Positions 51,354 to 61,709 of a stretch of DNA of 64,000 nt are shown here, in pieces; position 1 is the first letter of the stretch; each line of letters starts with the position of its first letter. Location of the stretch: contig JBDROU010000005.1 in the NCBI GenBank assembly GCA_043809745.1, positions 1-64,000 on the forward strand. Reading direction: 5' to 3'. Below the pieces are notes generated by a model that worked only from the letters and a program-made list of their open reading frames with translations, was not told the origin of the DNA and ran no database searches. The DNA comes from JBDROU01 sp043809745 [NCBI: bacterium]. Lineage in GTDB: Bacteria; Elusimicrobiota; JBDRMW01. A program made the translations under genes and the position numbers.

Positions 51354-52991
51354 TTATTTTACTTTATATAAAACAAATGTTTCTATAGGTTCCATTGCGA
51401 AAGAAAACGGCAGCGATCCTCCGGCTGAAGCATAAAAACCCGCGCCTGAAGGTATATCCATAACACGCAGCGGGAAATATGATCTATAATCGAATCTTCC
51501 AAGCTCTTCTACGGCAATTCTCCAACACGGCCTCGCAACTGAAGGGATGGAATGAGTTGAAGCAAGCAGGATATCCCCGCTAGCTGTTTTACTTTGATTA
51601 AATATTACCTGCCAACCGTCTTTTTTCAAGTAATAGCTGTAACCGAAGAAGGCATCTCCCAAAACTATTTTCTTGCCTGAATTTTTTAGCACTATTTGCT
51701 CTTTTTTTATATCATCCGCTATTTTTCTGTATACCCCTGCCTGAACATAATCCCCCACCGCAAGCATCAGTGAAAACACCGCAGTAATCGAAATAATCGC
51801 AATTATAATATACTTAAAAACATATCTGTTGGGAAAATACAGCTTAATTATTTCTATTGTTAAAAATACAAACGACGGCAGTATTGTTAAATAATATCTG
51901 GCTGCCACCCACGGAATGGGGAGCAGCAGAATGGCGAATCCAACAACAAACCATAGAAATAAAAATTTATTAATCGATTTAATGTTTTTTGATAGAATAA
52001 AAAATACTACTATCGAATTAATAAATAAAATTGAAAAGAGCCAGGACTGGCCTAATTTAAATCCGCCAAAAGGCGAAGCAAGGAATACAACCAAAACCAA
52101 TAATAACGCCAAAAACGGGTATATTAATATTCTTTTTTCTTTCAACAAAATAATAATATAGCTAATTGAAAAAATGCTTACGCCACTCAAAAAAACTAAA
52201 CCGACAATTATTTTTGGCGGCCATGCCCCGGTATTGGATCTCTGGAGAGCCGCTAAAAAGTGGGATTCGCCATATGTTAGGATATTCCAGCAACCCCAGA
52301 TGCCGGCAAATATCAATGGCAACAAGAATACTAAAAAATACCTCTTTTTATTGAAGCATTCCTTCCCTCGCAATAAAATCCAAATAAATAATATTAACAG
52401 AGCTGAATATGCGGTATATTTTACTAACGGAGCTAAACCTAATGCGGCACCTCCAACCAAACAATACCCAAAACTGTTTCTTTCCCAACCCCTCATAAAA
52501 AACTCAAAACCCCAGAAAACAAATACAATCATGCACATATCAATTAACAACGAGTAGCTGCTCAACCAAAAAGCAGGTGTAACCGCAAATATAATTGAGG
52601 CCGCCAACGGATGAGAAGAAAATCTCCTTCCGAGATTGAATACAGCCAGAGCGGCTAAAATCGGAAAAATAAGAAAGCTTAACCTTAATTTCCAGACATC
52701 ATTGCCAAACAACTTTATTACTAATGCTAAATAATAATGCATTAACGGAGGATTCACCATCCGCGGCAAACTGCCTTTCTCCCAACTAATTTGATTTTGC
52801 TTTGTATCATCGCTTTTAAAATCATAAGGTCTCAGCGGATTATCCAGCAAACCTTCCGCCATGGTTACCTGATAAATATCATCTACAAAATATGCTCTGT
52901 TGGCGAAAGGCAATCCTATAAGCAAAACTGTAAAAATAATAATTAAAATATCTCTGTGTCTTTTTAAGGGTTCTTTTATAAATGCAAACAT
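51354..52991 (-). CDS. GT39/ArnT-like membrane glycosyltransferase
   Basis: A 545-residue protein with about 12 membrane segments. The first periplasmic loop has an acidic pair (YFVDDIYQV) and a later NPPLMHYYLALVIKLFG as in PMT_2 enzymes. The C-terminal 130 residues are soluble. It should transfer a sugar from a polyprenyl phosphate to lipid A, protein or glycan. It lies seven bases downstream of another glycosyltransferase-like gene. Confidence 0.78.
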   Translation of the reverse strand: MFAFIKEPLKRHRDILIIIFTVLLIGLPFANRAYFVDDIYQVTMAEGLLDNPLRPYDFKSDDTKQNQISWEKGSLPRMVNPPLMHYYLALVIKLFGNDVWKLRLSFLIFPILAALAVFNLGRRFSSHPLAASIIFAVTPAFWLSSYSLLIDMCMIVFVFWGFEFFMRGWERNSFGYCLVGGAALGLAPLVKYTAYSALLILFIWILLRGKECFNKKRYFLVFLLPLIFAGIWGCWNILTYGESHFLAALQRSNTGAWPPKIIVGLVFLSGVSIFSISYIIILLKEKRILIYPFLALLLVLVVFLASPFGGFKLGQSWLFSILFINSIVVFFILSKNIKSINKFLFLWFVVGFAILLLPIPWVAARYYLTILPSFVFLTIEIIKLYFPNRYVFKYIIIAIISITAVFSLMLAVGDYVQAGVYRKIADDIKKEQIVLKNSGKKIVLGDAFFGYSYYLKKDGWQVIFNQSKTASGDILLASTHSIPSVARPCWRIAVEELGRFDYRSYFPLRVMDIPSGAGFYASAGGSLPFSFAMEPIETFVLYKVK

Positions 52992-52998
52992 ATCATAA

Positions 52999-54522
52999 TC
53001 AGTTTCTTTTAATCTTATATAAGGAAAGGGATTTCTCCAATATTACTTTTTCAATCGCGAAATATTTATCTATAAATTTTCGCGCATAATCAACTTCTAA
53101 AACCTCCGGCAGTATATAAATATCTCTGCCGTCTTTAAGCATATTATTGATTGATTTCAAGGATTCCGTTTTGTCTTTCTCAATCCAGTTAACATAAAAT
53201 GGATGCCTGTCCGCAAAATAGGGCAAATATAATTTATAAAAACCGGACGCAACCAATACAACCGAATTCTGGCTGGTATGTTTTTTTATTATATCTGCTT
53301 CCATTAATACCCTGTTATTATTCTTGTCAGCTAATCCTTGCATAGCATTCAGAATATTTGACAATAAAAAGATACCCAGAAAAACAATCAAAAACAGTAT
53401 CTTAAACTGTTTCTTTAACCGCAATGATATTACGCTTAACATCAAAAGCATCCATAAAGGGAAAATATTTGTTAACGAATATACGAGTGTTCCAGGCTCC
53501 CATGTAACAAACAGTACTAAATAAGGCATAAGCCATACCAAACAAAGCAATACAATAGAGCGGTACTCTTTCCAGATCCTCTTTATTCCATAAAAGAAAT
53601 TTAATATTAAAACTAAAAAAATAAATCCGGACGCATATATTAAAAATGAAAATCCGCTCCGCAGTTTCGGCAGAATATTTATTTTTTCATAAAACACCGG
53701 CAGGAACAAAGTGCAGTTCGTCTTAATTAAAGTTAGAATATTTGATGCGCTAAAACCGCCGTGCCATGCGAAATGTTTGTCAGGAGTAAGCACAGCGCTG
53801 CCCAATAACCATATGCGAAAATCGTTAAATGATTGCGGTTTGATAACGGTTACAATCACTATTAAATATGAAATGAATAATCCCGCAAAAACATACTTGC
53901 CGAAATTTATCATTTTCAATACTGCTGTTTTTTTGTTATAAGCGCTCTCTTCCAATATAAAGAAAAATAAAACAGGCAGAAAAAGAATATGTATTATATG
54001 CCCCAGTAAAGCCATCAAAAACAAAAAGCAAACAGTATTAAAACGTTTAGTTATCTCAAATCTTATGCCGAATAATGTTATGAGCAGCATCGGTATATAT
54101 GCAAGCGGATAAACCTGCGCTTCAGAAGCCCAAAACCAGTACCCAAACGAGAAAGCTGTTAAAAAACTGACTAAAAGAGAAATTATTCTTTGACGGGTAA
54201 ATTCATACAAAATAATGTAAAAAATACTGCAGCTTAACGCAGAAAGTGTAATATTGAACAACTGGAGAGAAGTCAGAGTAGTGCCATCGTATCCCAACAG
54301 ACGAATCGCTCTGTCGAAAAGAAAACCAAGAAAACCGTAAAGCAGATGATTGCCGTGGAATAAATTCTTCAGATCCCCCATCTCTACTGCAATCGCGCAG
54401 GCAACCCCATCAAAATTATAGAATTTTGAAACAAATATTATGTAAAACAGAAAAACGCTGAAGTATATTGCAAGAAAATCAATGAAAATATAATTAATTT
54501 TTGATCTTTTCTCACCTATCAT
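52999..54522 (-). CDS. GT39-related membrane protein (DUF2723-like)
   Basis: A 507-residue polytopic membrane protein with FDGVACAIAVEMGDLKNLFHGNHLLYGFLG in the first loop and FGYWFWASEAQVYPLAYIPMLL, the pattern of DUF2723/GT-C proteins related to O-mannosyltransferases. Its C-terminal soluble part is short. It follows purB by 24 bases, so the two GT-C genes appear to be attached to the end of the nucleotide operon; a functional link is not obvious. Confidence 0.68.
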   Translation of the reverse strand: MIGEKRSKINYIFIDFLAIYFSVFLFYIIFVSKFYNFDGVACAIAVEMGDLKNLFHGNHLLYGFLGFLFDRAIRLLGYDGTTLTSLQLFNITLSALSCSIFYIILYEFTRQRIISLLVSFLTAFSFGYWFWASEAQVYPLAYIPMLLITLFGIRFEITKRFNTVCFLFLMALLGHIIHILFLPVLFFFILEESAYNKKTAVLKMINFGKYVFAGLFISYLIVIVTVIKPQSFNDFRIWLLGSAVLTPDKHFAWHGGFSASNILTLIKTNCTLFLPVFYEKINILPKLRSGFSFLIYASGFIFLVLILNFFYGIKRIWKEYRSIVLLCLVWLMPYLVLFVTWEPGTLVYSLTNIFPLWMLLMLSVISLRLKKQFKILFLIVFLGIFLLSNILNAMQGLADKNNNRVLMEADIIKKHTSQNSVVLVASGFYKLYLPYFADRHPFYVNWIEKDKTESLKSINNMLKDGRDIYILPEVLEVDYARKFIDKYFAIEKVILEKSLSLYKIKRN

Positions 54523-54546
54523 AAATAAATAATATATTACTGTTGT

Positions 54547-55839
54547 TTAAGCATTAACTCTTTGAAATATTTTATCTACCCAGCGGATATAGTATTTAAT
54601 ATCCAGTATTTCTTTTAATTCTTTTGGGGTAATGATTCTTGCTATTACTTTGTTTTTTGATATCAGCTTATTAAAATCAAGATTATTATCCCTTGCAAGC
54701 ATAGCTTCTTTTTGAACATGCTCATATGCCTTTTGTCTTTCAAATCCTTTTTCTATAAGCTTTAGCATAATTCTTTGAGATGTTATAATTGCGCTTGTTT
54801 TTTCCATATTTCTTTTCATATTTTCAGGATACACAACTAAATCGCTTATTATGCCGCTCATCCTGACGATCATATAATCCAGCAAAATATTGGCGTCTGG
54901 TATAATAATCCTCTCAACTGAAGAATGGCTTATATCCCTTTCGTGCCATAATGCCACATTTTCTAATGCCGACTGAGCATAACTGCGCAGAAGCCTGGCG
55001 AGCCCGCATATATTTTCGCATCCGACAGGATTTCTTTTGTGAGGCATAGCCGAAGATCCCTTTTGGCCCTTAGTAAATGGCTCCTCAGCCTCCGAAACCT
55101 CAGTCCTTTGAAGATGGCGTATCTCCAGGGCAAGCCTTTCAAGACAACTGCCGATTACCGCAAGCTGGCTTAAATATTCCGCGTGAATATCTCTTGAGAC
55201 TATCTGAGAAGATATCACCGCGCTCTCAAGACCAAGTTTTTTGCACACATACTCTTCTATATCCGGAGCGAGATGGCTGTATGTTCCAACAGCACCGGAT
55301 ATCTTGCCAGTTCTCATAACATCCAATGATTGCCGCAGCCTTCTTTGACAACGCTTAAACTCAGAATAATGGTTGGCCAACTTAAGACCGAATGTGATCG
55401 GCTCCGCATGCACCCCATGTGTCCTGCCCATCATAATAGTATATTTGTGCTTAAGCATCTGTTTTTTTAAGTTATTTAACAGGACTTTTAAGTCTTTTTG
55501 AAGTATCGATCCTGATTGCTTAATCTGAACAGCAAGCGTGGTATCTAAAACATCTGAAGAAGTCATCCCCAAATGAAGAAACCTGGCATCCGGCCCTATA
55601 CTTTCAGCAATCTGTGTAAGAAAAGCAATAATGTCGTGTTTAACTGTTTTCTCAATTTCAAGAATTTTCGGAATGTTAATCTTAGCTTTTGCTCTTATAT
55701 TTTTAATAGCAGTTTGCGGCACAATCTTCTTTTGAGCCCATGCTTCGGCAGCCAAAACTTCTATATCAAACATAATCCTAAATTTATTCTCTTCACTCCA
55801 AATGTCTCCCATTTCTTTACGGGTGTATCTGGGTATCAT
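54547..55839 (-). CDS. purB: adenylosuccinate lyase
   Basis: A 430-residue lyase of the fumarase/aspartase superfamily: MIPRYTRKEMGDIWSEENKF start, TSSDVLDT, GRTHGVHAEPITFG and the signature SSAMPHKRNPVGCENI. It acts in two steps of purine synthesis (SAICAR to AICAR, and adenylosuccinate to AMP). It is the last purine gene of the operon. Confidence 0.96.
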   Translation of the reverse strand: MIPRYTRKEMGDIWSEENKFRIMFDIEVLAAEAWAQKKIVPQTAIKNIRAKAKINIPKILEIEKTVKHDIIAFLTQIAESIGPDARFLHLGMTSSDVLDTTLAVQIKQSGSILQKDLKVLLNNLKKQMLKHKYTIMMGRTHGVHAEPITFGLKLANHYSEFKRCQRRLRQSLDVMRTGKISGAVGTYSHLAPDIEEYVCKKLGLESAVISSQIVSRDIHAEYLSQLAVIGSCLERLALEIRHLQRTEVSEAEEPFTKGQKGSSAMPHKRNPVGCENICGLARLLRSYAQSALENVALWHERDISHSSVERIIIPDANILLDYMIVRMSGIISDLVVYPENMKRNMEKTSAIITSQRIMLKLIEKGFERQKAYEHVQKEAMLARDNNLDFNKLISKNKVIARIITPKELKEILDIKYYIRWVDKIFQRVNA

Positions 55840-55862
55840 TTTAGCCCCCTTAGTATTAAATC

Positions 55863-56474
55863 TTATTTAGTAATATGTAATTTAATTTTATCTTCAGCAA
55901 TTAATTTTAATGCCTCGGGATAAATTATATGTTCAATCTCTAAAATCCTTTTTGCAAGGTTTTCAGGAGTTTCGCCGGGAAAAACATCAATCTCACGCTG
56001 AAGTATTGTGGATCCATGATCATATTTTTCGTCCACTATATGAATGGTAGCACCGGATTTTTTCTCACCCGATTTAATAACTGATTCATGCACATGGTGC
56101 CCGTACATACCCTTCCCCCCAAATTTCGGCAGAAGCGCAGGATGGATATTTAATATCCTGCCTTTAAATTCCTTTAATAATTTTCCTTTTATAAGCAGTA
56201 AATATCCGGCCAAACAAACTAAATTTATGTTGCGCTTAATCAATTCATCAGCTACGGCACCGTTAAATTCTTCAGGACTCTGAAAAGATTTCGGATCTAT
56301 AAATAATGCTTCTACCCCGTGTTTTTTTGCCCGTTCAATAGCATAAGCTTCCTTTTTATTAGAAATAACCACGCCTACTACTGCATTAGGTATAAAACCA
56401 TCTTCAATACTATCTAATATAGCCTGAAGATTACTCCCGCTTCCTGATACAAGAACTCCAATTATTAAATTCAT
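55863..56474 (-). CDS. purN: phosphoribosylglycinamide formyltransferase
   Basis: A 203-residue enzyme with GVLVSGSGSNLQAILD, LAGYLLLI, the ILNIHPALLPKFGGKGMYGHHVHESV active-site region and SGATIHIVDEKYDHGSTILQRE. It uses 10-formyltetrahydrofolate to make FGAR. The ATG follows GGAGTATGG and overlaps purM by 44 bases. Confidence 0.95.
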   Translation of the reverse strand: MNLIIGVLVSGSGSNLQAILDSIEDGFIPNAVVGVVISNKKEAYAIERAKKHGVEALFIDPKSFQSPEEFNGAVADELIKRNINLVCLAGYLLLIKGKLLKEFKGRILNIHPALLPKFGGKGMYGHHVHESVIKSGEKKSGATIHIVDEKYDHGSTILQREIDVFPGETPENLAKRILEIEHIIYPEALKLIAEDKIKLHITK

Positions 56475-57435
56475 CCATACTCCATTTAATGATTACTTTT
56501 CTTTTGCCTTTGACTATCTCTCCAATTAAAGATGCCTCGGGAATAATTCCCCTGACTTTAGCAGCGTTATTTTTATCAAGAATAAGTATCATGCCTATCC
56601 CCATATTAAACACCCTGTACATCTCCTCCCTTGGTATTTTCCCTTTATGCTGAATAACATCAAATATTTTAGGCACACTCCAGCCCATGGAAAATATCTT
56701 TGCTTGAGTTCCATTTGGCAGCACTCTGGGAATATTATCATAAAAACCGCCGCCTGTTATATGGCTTAATCCCTTTATTTTAATTCTTTTTCCCCTTAAT
56801 TTTTGTATATCCTTTACATAAATCTTTGTGGGTTTTAAAAGAGCGGATTGATGTTCTTTTAATTCTGCGGGCTTTAACGCCTTTCTTATCAGCGAGTATC
56901 CGTTTGAATGAGGCCCGCTTGAATGCAGTCCCATAATGACATCTCCTGCCCTGATGTCCTTATTCTGTACAACCTCTTTTGAATTAACCAATCCGACAGC
57001 AAATCCTGCAAGATCATATTCATTTCCTTTATAGAATCCCGGCATCTCGGCAGTCTCCCCGCCCAAAAGCATACATCCGGCCATTTTGCACCCTTCAATT
57101 ATGCCGGATATTACACTCTCAGCCTGATCAATATTTAATTTACTGGTTGCATAATAATCCAAAAAAAAGAGCGGTCTTGCTCCGCAGCATATTATATCAT
57201 TAACATTCATAGCTACTAAATCTATGCCTACCCCAAAATGCTTATTAAATTTGAATGCGAGTTTCAGTTTGGTCCCAACACCATCAGCAGAAGCAACAAG
57301 ATATGAAGCATCCTTTAATTTGGATAACGGGAACAAACCCGCAAAACCTCCAATATGAGGCATCTTTCTTTTAATCCTTTGGACTAAAAGATTCCCCATA
57401 TCAATATTAACACCGGACTGTTTATAAGTAACCAT
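56431..57435 (-). CDS. purM: phosphoribosylformylglycinamidine cyclo-ligase
   Basis: A 334-residue AIR synthetase: TYKQSGVNIDMGN, SADGVGTKLKLAF, GIDLVAMNVNDIICCGARPLFFLDYYAT, GGETAEMPGFY and HITGGGFYDNIPRVLP. Standard length, with a C-terminal tail that overlaps purN. It lies 29 bases after pyrE. Confidence 0.96.
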   Translation of the reverse strand: MVTYKQSGVNIDMGNLLVQRIKRKMPHIGGFAGLFPLSKLKDASYLVASADGVGTKLKLAFKFNKHFGVGIDLVAMNVNDIICCGARPLFFLDYYATSKLNIDQAESVISGIIEGCKMAGCMLLGGETAEMPGFYKGNEYDLAGFAVGLVNSKEVVQNKDIRAGDVIMGLHSSGPHSNGYSLIRKALKPAELKEHQSALLKPTKIYVKDIQKLRGKRIKIKGLSHITGGGFYDNIPRVLPNGTQAKIFSMGWSVPKIFDVIQHKGKIPREEMYRVFNMGIGMILILDKNNAAKVRGIIPEASLIGEIVKGKRKVIIKWSMDEFNNWSSCIRKRE

Positions 57436-57464
57436 TAGTTATACCTCTACTGTTTATAAATTTT

Positions 57465-58028
57465 CTACTTAATCTTTCTGCTTCCTGGCTTGATTAAATT
57501 TAAACCCTGTTTACACAAAGGACAATTAGCAGAATCATAAATCGCAAGCGGCAATTCCACAAGCGAATATGTAGGCACTGCGAAATTTACATTCCCAACA
57601 GACCTATTTACCACAGAAGCTAATCCTACAACCTGGGCTCCAGCTTCCTGCACTACTTTAATTACTTCCCGGCTGGATTTACCAGTTGTAAGAACATCCT
57701 CAACTACAAGCGCCCTTTCACCCTTTTTAAGGCTGAAGCCCCTCCGCAGTTTCATCTCACCATCTTCTCTCTCTGTAAAAATAGCTCTTGTATTAAGCGC
57801 TCTGGCAACTTCATGGCCAATGATTATGCCTCCCATGGCAGGTGAGACCACAACCTCAACATCTATTAATATTTTTTGAGCTAAATCTTCAGCTATGTTT
57901 TTCGCGATATCCGGATATTGAAGCACCAATGCGCACTGAAAATAATCCTGGCTGTGATTACCGCTGGAGAGTTGAAAATGACCGTTCAGTAATGCTTTCT
58001 TTTCCTTAAAAATCTCTATCCAATCCAT
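57465..58028 (-). CDS. pyrE: orotate phosphoribosyltransferase
   Basis: A 187-residue enzyme with the PRPP-binding loop ALVVEDVLTTGKSSREV, KLRRGFSLKKGERA and SPAMGGIIIGHEVARAL. The C-terminal CPLCKQG motif marks the thermophile-type OPRT subgroup that ends in a short zinc-like tail. It abuts pyrF with a one-base overlap. Confidence 0.94.
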   Translation of the reverse strand: MDWIEIFKEKKALLNGHFQLSSGNHSQDYFQCALVLQYPDIAKNIAEDLAQKILIDVEVVVSPAMGGIIIGHEVARALNTRAIFTEREDGEMKLRRGFSLKKGERALVVEDVLTTGKSSREVIKVVQEAGAQVVGLASVVNRSVGNVNFAVPTYSLVELPLAIYDSANCPLCKQGLNLIKPGSRKIK

Positions 58029-58738
58029 TATTTATCAATCCCCTTAATCACATTTTTCAAGACCTCTTTGGGATTCGGAGCCTTTATTACAGGCCTCCCA
58101 ATCACTATATAATCTGCTCCAAGCTTAAATGCCCCGGCCGGCGTCATAATTCTCTGCTGATCATCATTCTTATCCTTAGCATTACCGGTATTTTCCAGCC
58201 TTATTCCAGGCACAATACATTTAGCTGGCTGACCTTTAGTAAATTGCTTTTTTAATTTAATAATTGCTGGCAATTCGTGAGCAGAAGAAACCACACCATC
58301 AATATTTTTATTTAATCCTATTTTAACCAATCTTGAGACCTGTTTATTCACCCCGTCATTTATGCCGAGATTTTTCAACTGCTGCCCGCTAAAACTCGTT
58401 AGAACAGACACACCCCAAATTAACGGTCTGCTTTTTAAGGCTAACACGCGGCCTAACATCTCCTCACCTCCGCTTAAATGCACGCTTATCGAGTAAATAT
58501 CAAGATTATTAATAACCTCAACAGCTAAGGCTACGGTATTCGGTATATCAAATAACTTAACATCCAGGAATATCTTCTTTTTATTCTTCTGTATACGCTC
58601 TATTAAACTTCTACCGTAACGGTAGAATAATCCCGGCCCCACCTTGAAAATATCAACATATGCAGAAAGCTCATTAACCAGATGAAAGGCCTCGGTATCC
58701 GTATGTGTATCCAAAGCAATAATCACCGGTTTTAACAT
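58028..58738 (-). CDS. pyrF: orotidine 5'-phosphate decarboxylase
   Basis: A 236-residue enzyme: VIIALDTHTDTEAFHLV (first aspartate), FLDVKLFDIPNTVALAV with the DxKxxD catalytic set, GVSVLTS and VPGIRLENTGN followed by GADYIVIGRPVIKAPNP. It carries out the last step of UMP synthesis. It overlaps pyrD by seven bases. Confidence 0.95.
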   Translation of the reverse strand: MLKPVIIALDTHTDTEAFHLVNELSAYVDIFKVGPGLFYRYGRSLIERIQKNKKKIFLDVKLFDIPNTVALAVEVINNLDIYSISVHLSGGEEMLGRVLALKSRPLIWGVSVLTSFSGQQLKNLGINDGVNKQVSRLVKIGLNKNIDGVVSSAHELPAIIKLKKQFTKGQPAKCIVPGIRLENTGNAKDKNDDQQRIMTPAGAFKLGADYIVIGRPVIKAPNPKEVLKNVIKGIDK

Positions 58739-59640
58739 GAAATACTCCCAATCAGTTTAGATATGCTGTCAATTTTATTTCTCTCAAGATAATTCTCCAA
58801 CCCATTAATTATTTCCGTTCCTGCTTTAGGATTAATAAAATTCACAGTACCGCAGGCAACAGCTGATGCACCGGCAATTATATACTCAAGCGCATCTGCA
58901 GTATTCATTATACCGCCTACTCCTACTATCGGCACATCCGAAACCTTTTTTACCATCCAAACATATCTCAAAGCAAGCGGTTTTATCGCAGGTCCCGAAT
59001 ATCCGGCTGTAACATTTGGTATTTTTGGTTTTCTTGTGTTTATATCAACCGCCATGCCAATAAATGTATTCACTAAAGAGACCGCGTCAGTTTGCGACTT
59101 ATCCGCCTCTAAAACCAAATCCATAAAATTACTGACATTAGGAGAAAGCTTTGTTATAATAGGCAAATCAGTTGATTCTCTCACCAGCCGTATGGTTTCT
59201 TTAACAATCTCAGTAGAATTGCCGTAAACAATATTCTCATTATGGATATTCGGGCAGGAAAGATTAAGTTCTAATGCTTTAATTAATTTTATCTTATCAA
59301 GTTCTTTAGAAAGCTGAACGAATTCTGCCGGGTTGCTGCCTGCAATACTTGCTATTACCGATGTTTTTATCTTCCAGAGTTGATTTAATTTCTGCTTAAT
59401 AAACTCTTCCAGCCCGATATTCTCTAAACCTATACTGTTAAGCATGCCGCCGTAAGTTTCAACTATCCTGCAAGGTTTATTGCCAATTTTGGGTTTAAGT
59501 GTTATTGTTTTTGTTATTATACCGCCAAGCTTGTTGACATTAGTAAGTTTTGAGTATTCATTACCATAACCGAATGTGCCGGATGCTGTAAGTACCGGAT
59601 TTTTTAGCGTTAATCTTCTTAATTTTACTTTTAGGTCCAT
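58732..59640 (-). CDS. pyrD: dihydroorotate dehydrogenase, class 1B catalytic subunit
   Basis: A 302-residue FMN enzyme: NPVLTASGTFGYGNEYSKL, NSIGLENIGLEEF, ALELNLSCPNIHNEN with the class 1 cysteine, VSLVNTFIGMAVDI and GVGGIMNTADALEYI. The adjacent pyrK shows it is the NAD-dependent two-subunit type. One base separates the two genes. Confidence 0.95.
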   Translation of the reverse strand: MDLKVKLRRLTLKNPVLTASGTFGYGNEYSKLTNVNKLGGIITKTITLKPKIGNKPCRIVETYGGMLNSIGLENIGLEEFIKQKLNQLWKIKTSVIASIAGSNPAEFVQLSKELDKIKLIKALELNLSCPNIHNENIVYGNSTEIVKETIRLVRESTDLPIITKLSPNVSNFMDLVLEADKSQTDAVSLVNTFIGMAVDINTRKPKIPNVTAGYSGPAIKPLALRYVWMVKKVSDVPIVGVGGIMNTADALEYIIAGASAVACGTVNFINPKAGTEIINGLENYLERNKIDSISKLIGSISC

Positions 59641-60417
59641 TTATACTTCTTTCCAATCAATTTCATTGCCGGGAAAAACCGGGCCATCCTTGCAGGCAAG
59701 AAAATATCCTTCACTCCTGTTTTTCTTAATTGCGCACCCTTGACACACACCGAGCCCACAGGCAAAAACCGACTCCATGGATACATAGAACGAAATCCCA
59801 TTTTTTATAAGGAATAAGGCTACCGCCCTCTCAAGCTTATGCGGACCGCACATGAAAACAACAGTATTAGAATCCAAAATATTTTTGGACTTATTAAAAA
59901 ACAAATCACTTACGAAACCCTTAAATCCGGCTGAGCCATCATCTGTAGACTTAAATGTTTGCCAGTTTTTTTTATTAAAATTATTGGCAAAGACTAACTC
60001 GGCCTTACACTTTGCGCCATAGAAAAGTTTACCTTTAGACGGCTGCAGCTTTTTTGCCAGAAAATTCAACGAAGCAATACCGGTCCCGCCTGCGACAAAA
60101 ACAATATTTTTCCCTTTTATATTGTCCGGATATCCCTTCCCCAACGGACCTATAATATTCAGAGTATCTCCTTTTTTACGAGAAGACAGATATTTCGTTC
60201 CCGGCCCTATGCGCTTATAATAAATACTTACTATATTTTTATTAATATCGGCGATGCTGAACGGCCTTCTGAAGAAAGACTCCGGCGCAGGGCAATGAAT
60301 ATGAATAAATTGTCCCGGTTTTGCAGATTTTGCAATATTTTCCGAGATGAATTCGATTATATAGCAATCAGAGGATAACCTCTTCTGGTTTATAATAGTG
60401 ACATCAATCTGAAACAA
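59641..60417 (-). CDS. pyrK: dihydroorotate dehydrogenase electron-transfer subunit
   Basis: A 258-residue FAD/[2Fe-2S] protein with RRPFSIADINKN (FAD), VFVAGGTGIASLNFLAKKL (NAD) and the cluster-binding MESVFACGLGVCQGCAIKK...GYFLACKDGPVF. It passes electrons from PyrD to NAD. It overlaps pyrC by 14 bases. Confidence 0.94.
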   Translation of the reverse strand: MFQIDVTIINQKRLSSDCYIIEFISENIAKSAKPGQFIHIHCPAPESFFRRPFSIADINKNIVSIYYKRIGPGTKYLSSRKKGDTLNIIGPLGKGYPDNIKGKNIVFVAGGTGIASLNFLAKKLQPSKGKLFYGAKCKAELVFANNFNKKNWQTFKSTDDGSAGFKGFVSDLFFNKSKNILDSNTVVFMCGPHKLERAVALFLIKNGISFYVSMESVFACGLGVCQGCAIKKNRSEGYFLACKDGPVFPGNEIDWKEV

Positions 60418-61693
60418 GATTGCCTCTATGCATAATTATTTTACCGTTAAGGATTGTTGTCACCGCCCAACCGAAAAGTTCGCGCCCTATAAAAGGCGAG
60501 TTTGAACTCTTAGAAAAGAAATTTTTTACAATCTTTTTCTGCTTAATATCCACCAAAGCTATATCTGCCGGCGCGTTAATGCTTAAAGTGCCAGCTGAAA
60601 GTTTCAAAATATTAGCTGGATTAACTGTTAATTTAGCTACAGCTTCAATGGGTTTAAGCTTCTTTGTAAGCACAAGCTCGGTAATAGTCAATGGGAGCTC
60701 TGTTTCCATGCCTATCATTCCAAAAGGAACCCGATTGAATTCCATCTCTTTTTCCTCTCTGGTATGGGGCGCATGGTCCGAAGCAATAACATCAATTGTA
60801 CCATCCTGTAAACCTTTTATTATTGCCTGCTTATCTTCAGGTGTCCTGATCGGCGGTTTTACTTTAGCCAGCGAATTATAATTTTCCAATATTTCTTCTG
60901 TAATAGTAAAATAATGAGGGCATGTTTCTGCGGTGATATTTTTATTTTTCCGCTTTGCCCTGCGAACAATCTCCACCGATTCCTTTGTAGACAGATGAGC
61001 CAGATGCAGCCGACAACCTGTAAGTTCGGCAAGCCCTATATTTCTGGCAACCATAGTGTACTCCGCTTCTCTGGGTATACCCATCAAACCCATCTTGGCA
61101 GCCATAAATCCTTTATTAACCTGACCGTTTTTGCTTAACTCCAAATCTTCTGAATGATCTATTATAAGTAAATTAAAAATTTTTGCGTATTCCATTGCTT
61201 GCCGGTATAACTGCGCATTCATAACTGGAAAACCATCATCCGAGATAGCAACAGCTCCGGCAAGCGCCATCGAACCAATTTCAGCAAGATCTTTGCCATT
61301 CAAGCCCTTTGTAACCGCACCGATCGGATAAACCTTGATGTATCCGCTTTCCTCAGCGCGCGAACAAATAAATCTAATTGCTGAAATATTATCTATAGGC
61401 GGATCTGTATTAGGCATACAGGCAACAGAGGTTATGCCCGATTGGGCCGCTGCTTTAGTACCGGAAATAATGTCTTCTTTGTATTCTCTGCCGGGCTCAC
61501 GTAAGTGCACATGCATATCTATAATGCCTGGAATAACCCATAAATCCTTAGCATTAAGAATTCTGGTTTTTTTATCTTTCTTTATACCGCGGCCGATCTT
61601 TTTAATCTGGCCTTGATCTATATATACATCCAGAACTTTATCAACTTTATTCTTAGGATCTATTACCCTGCCGCCACGAATTAAAATAGCCAA
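60404..61693 (-). CDS. pyrC: dihydroorotase
   Basis: A 429-residue class I dihydroorotase: GIIDMHVHLREPGREYKEDI with the zinc pair H61 and H63, VACMPNTDPPID, HLAHLSTKESVEIVRRAK, KVKPPIRTPED and IDVIASDHAPHTREEKE with the catalytic aspartate. It closes carbamoyl aspartate to dihydroorotate. Confidence 0.95.
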   Translation of the reverse strand: MAILIRGGRVIDPKNKVDKVLDVYIDQGQIKKIGRGIKKDKKTRILNAKDLWVIPGIIDMHVHLREPGREYKEDIISGTKAAAQSGITSVACMPNTDPPIDNISAIRFICSRAEESGYIKVYPIGAVTKGLNGKDLAEIGSMALAGAVAISDDGFPVMNAQLYRQAMEYAKIFNLLIIDHSEDLELSKNGQVNKGFMAAKMGLMGIPREAEYTMVARNIGLAELTGCRLHLAHLSTKESVEIVRRAKRKNKNITAETCPHYFTITEEILENYNSLAKVKPPIRTPEDKQAIIKGLQDGTIDVIASDHAPHTREEKEMEFNRVPFGMIGMETELPLTITELVLTKKLKPIEAVAKLTVNPANILKLSAGTLSINAPADIALVDIKQKKIVKNFFSKSSNSPFIGRELFGWAVTTILNGKIIMHRGNLVSD

Positions 61694-61709
61694 ACTTCAT
61701 CTCCCGCTT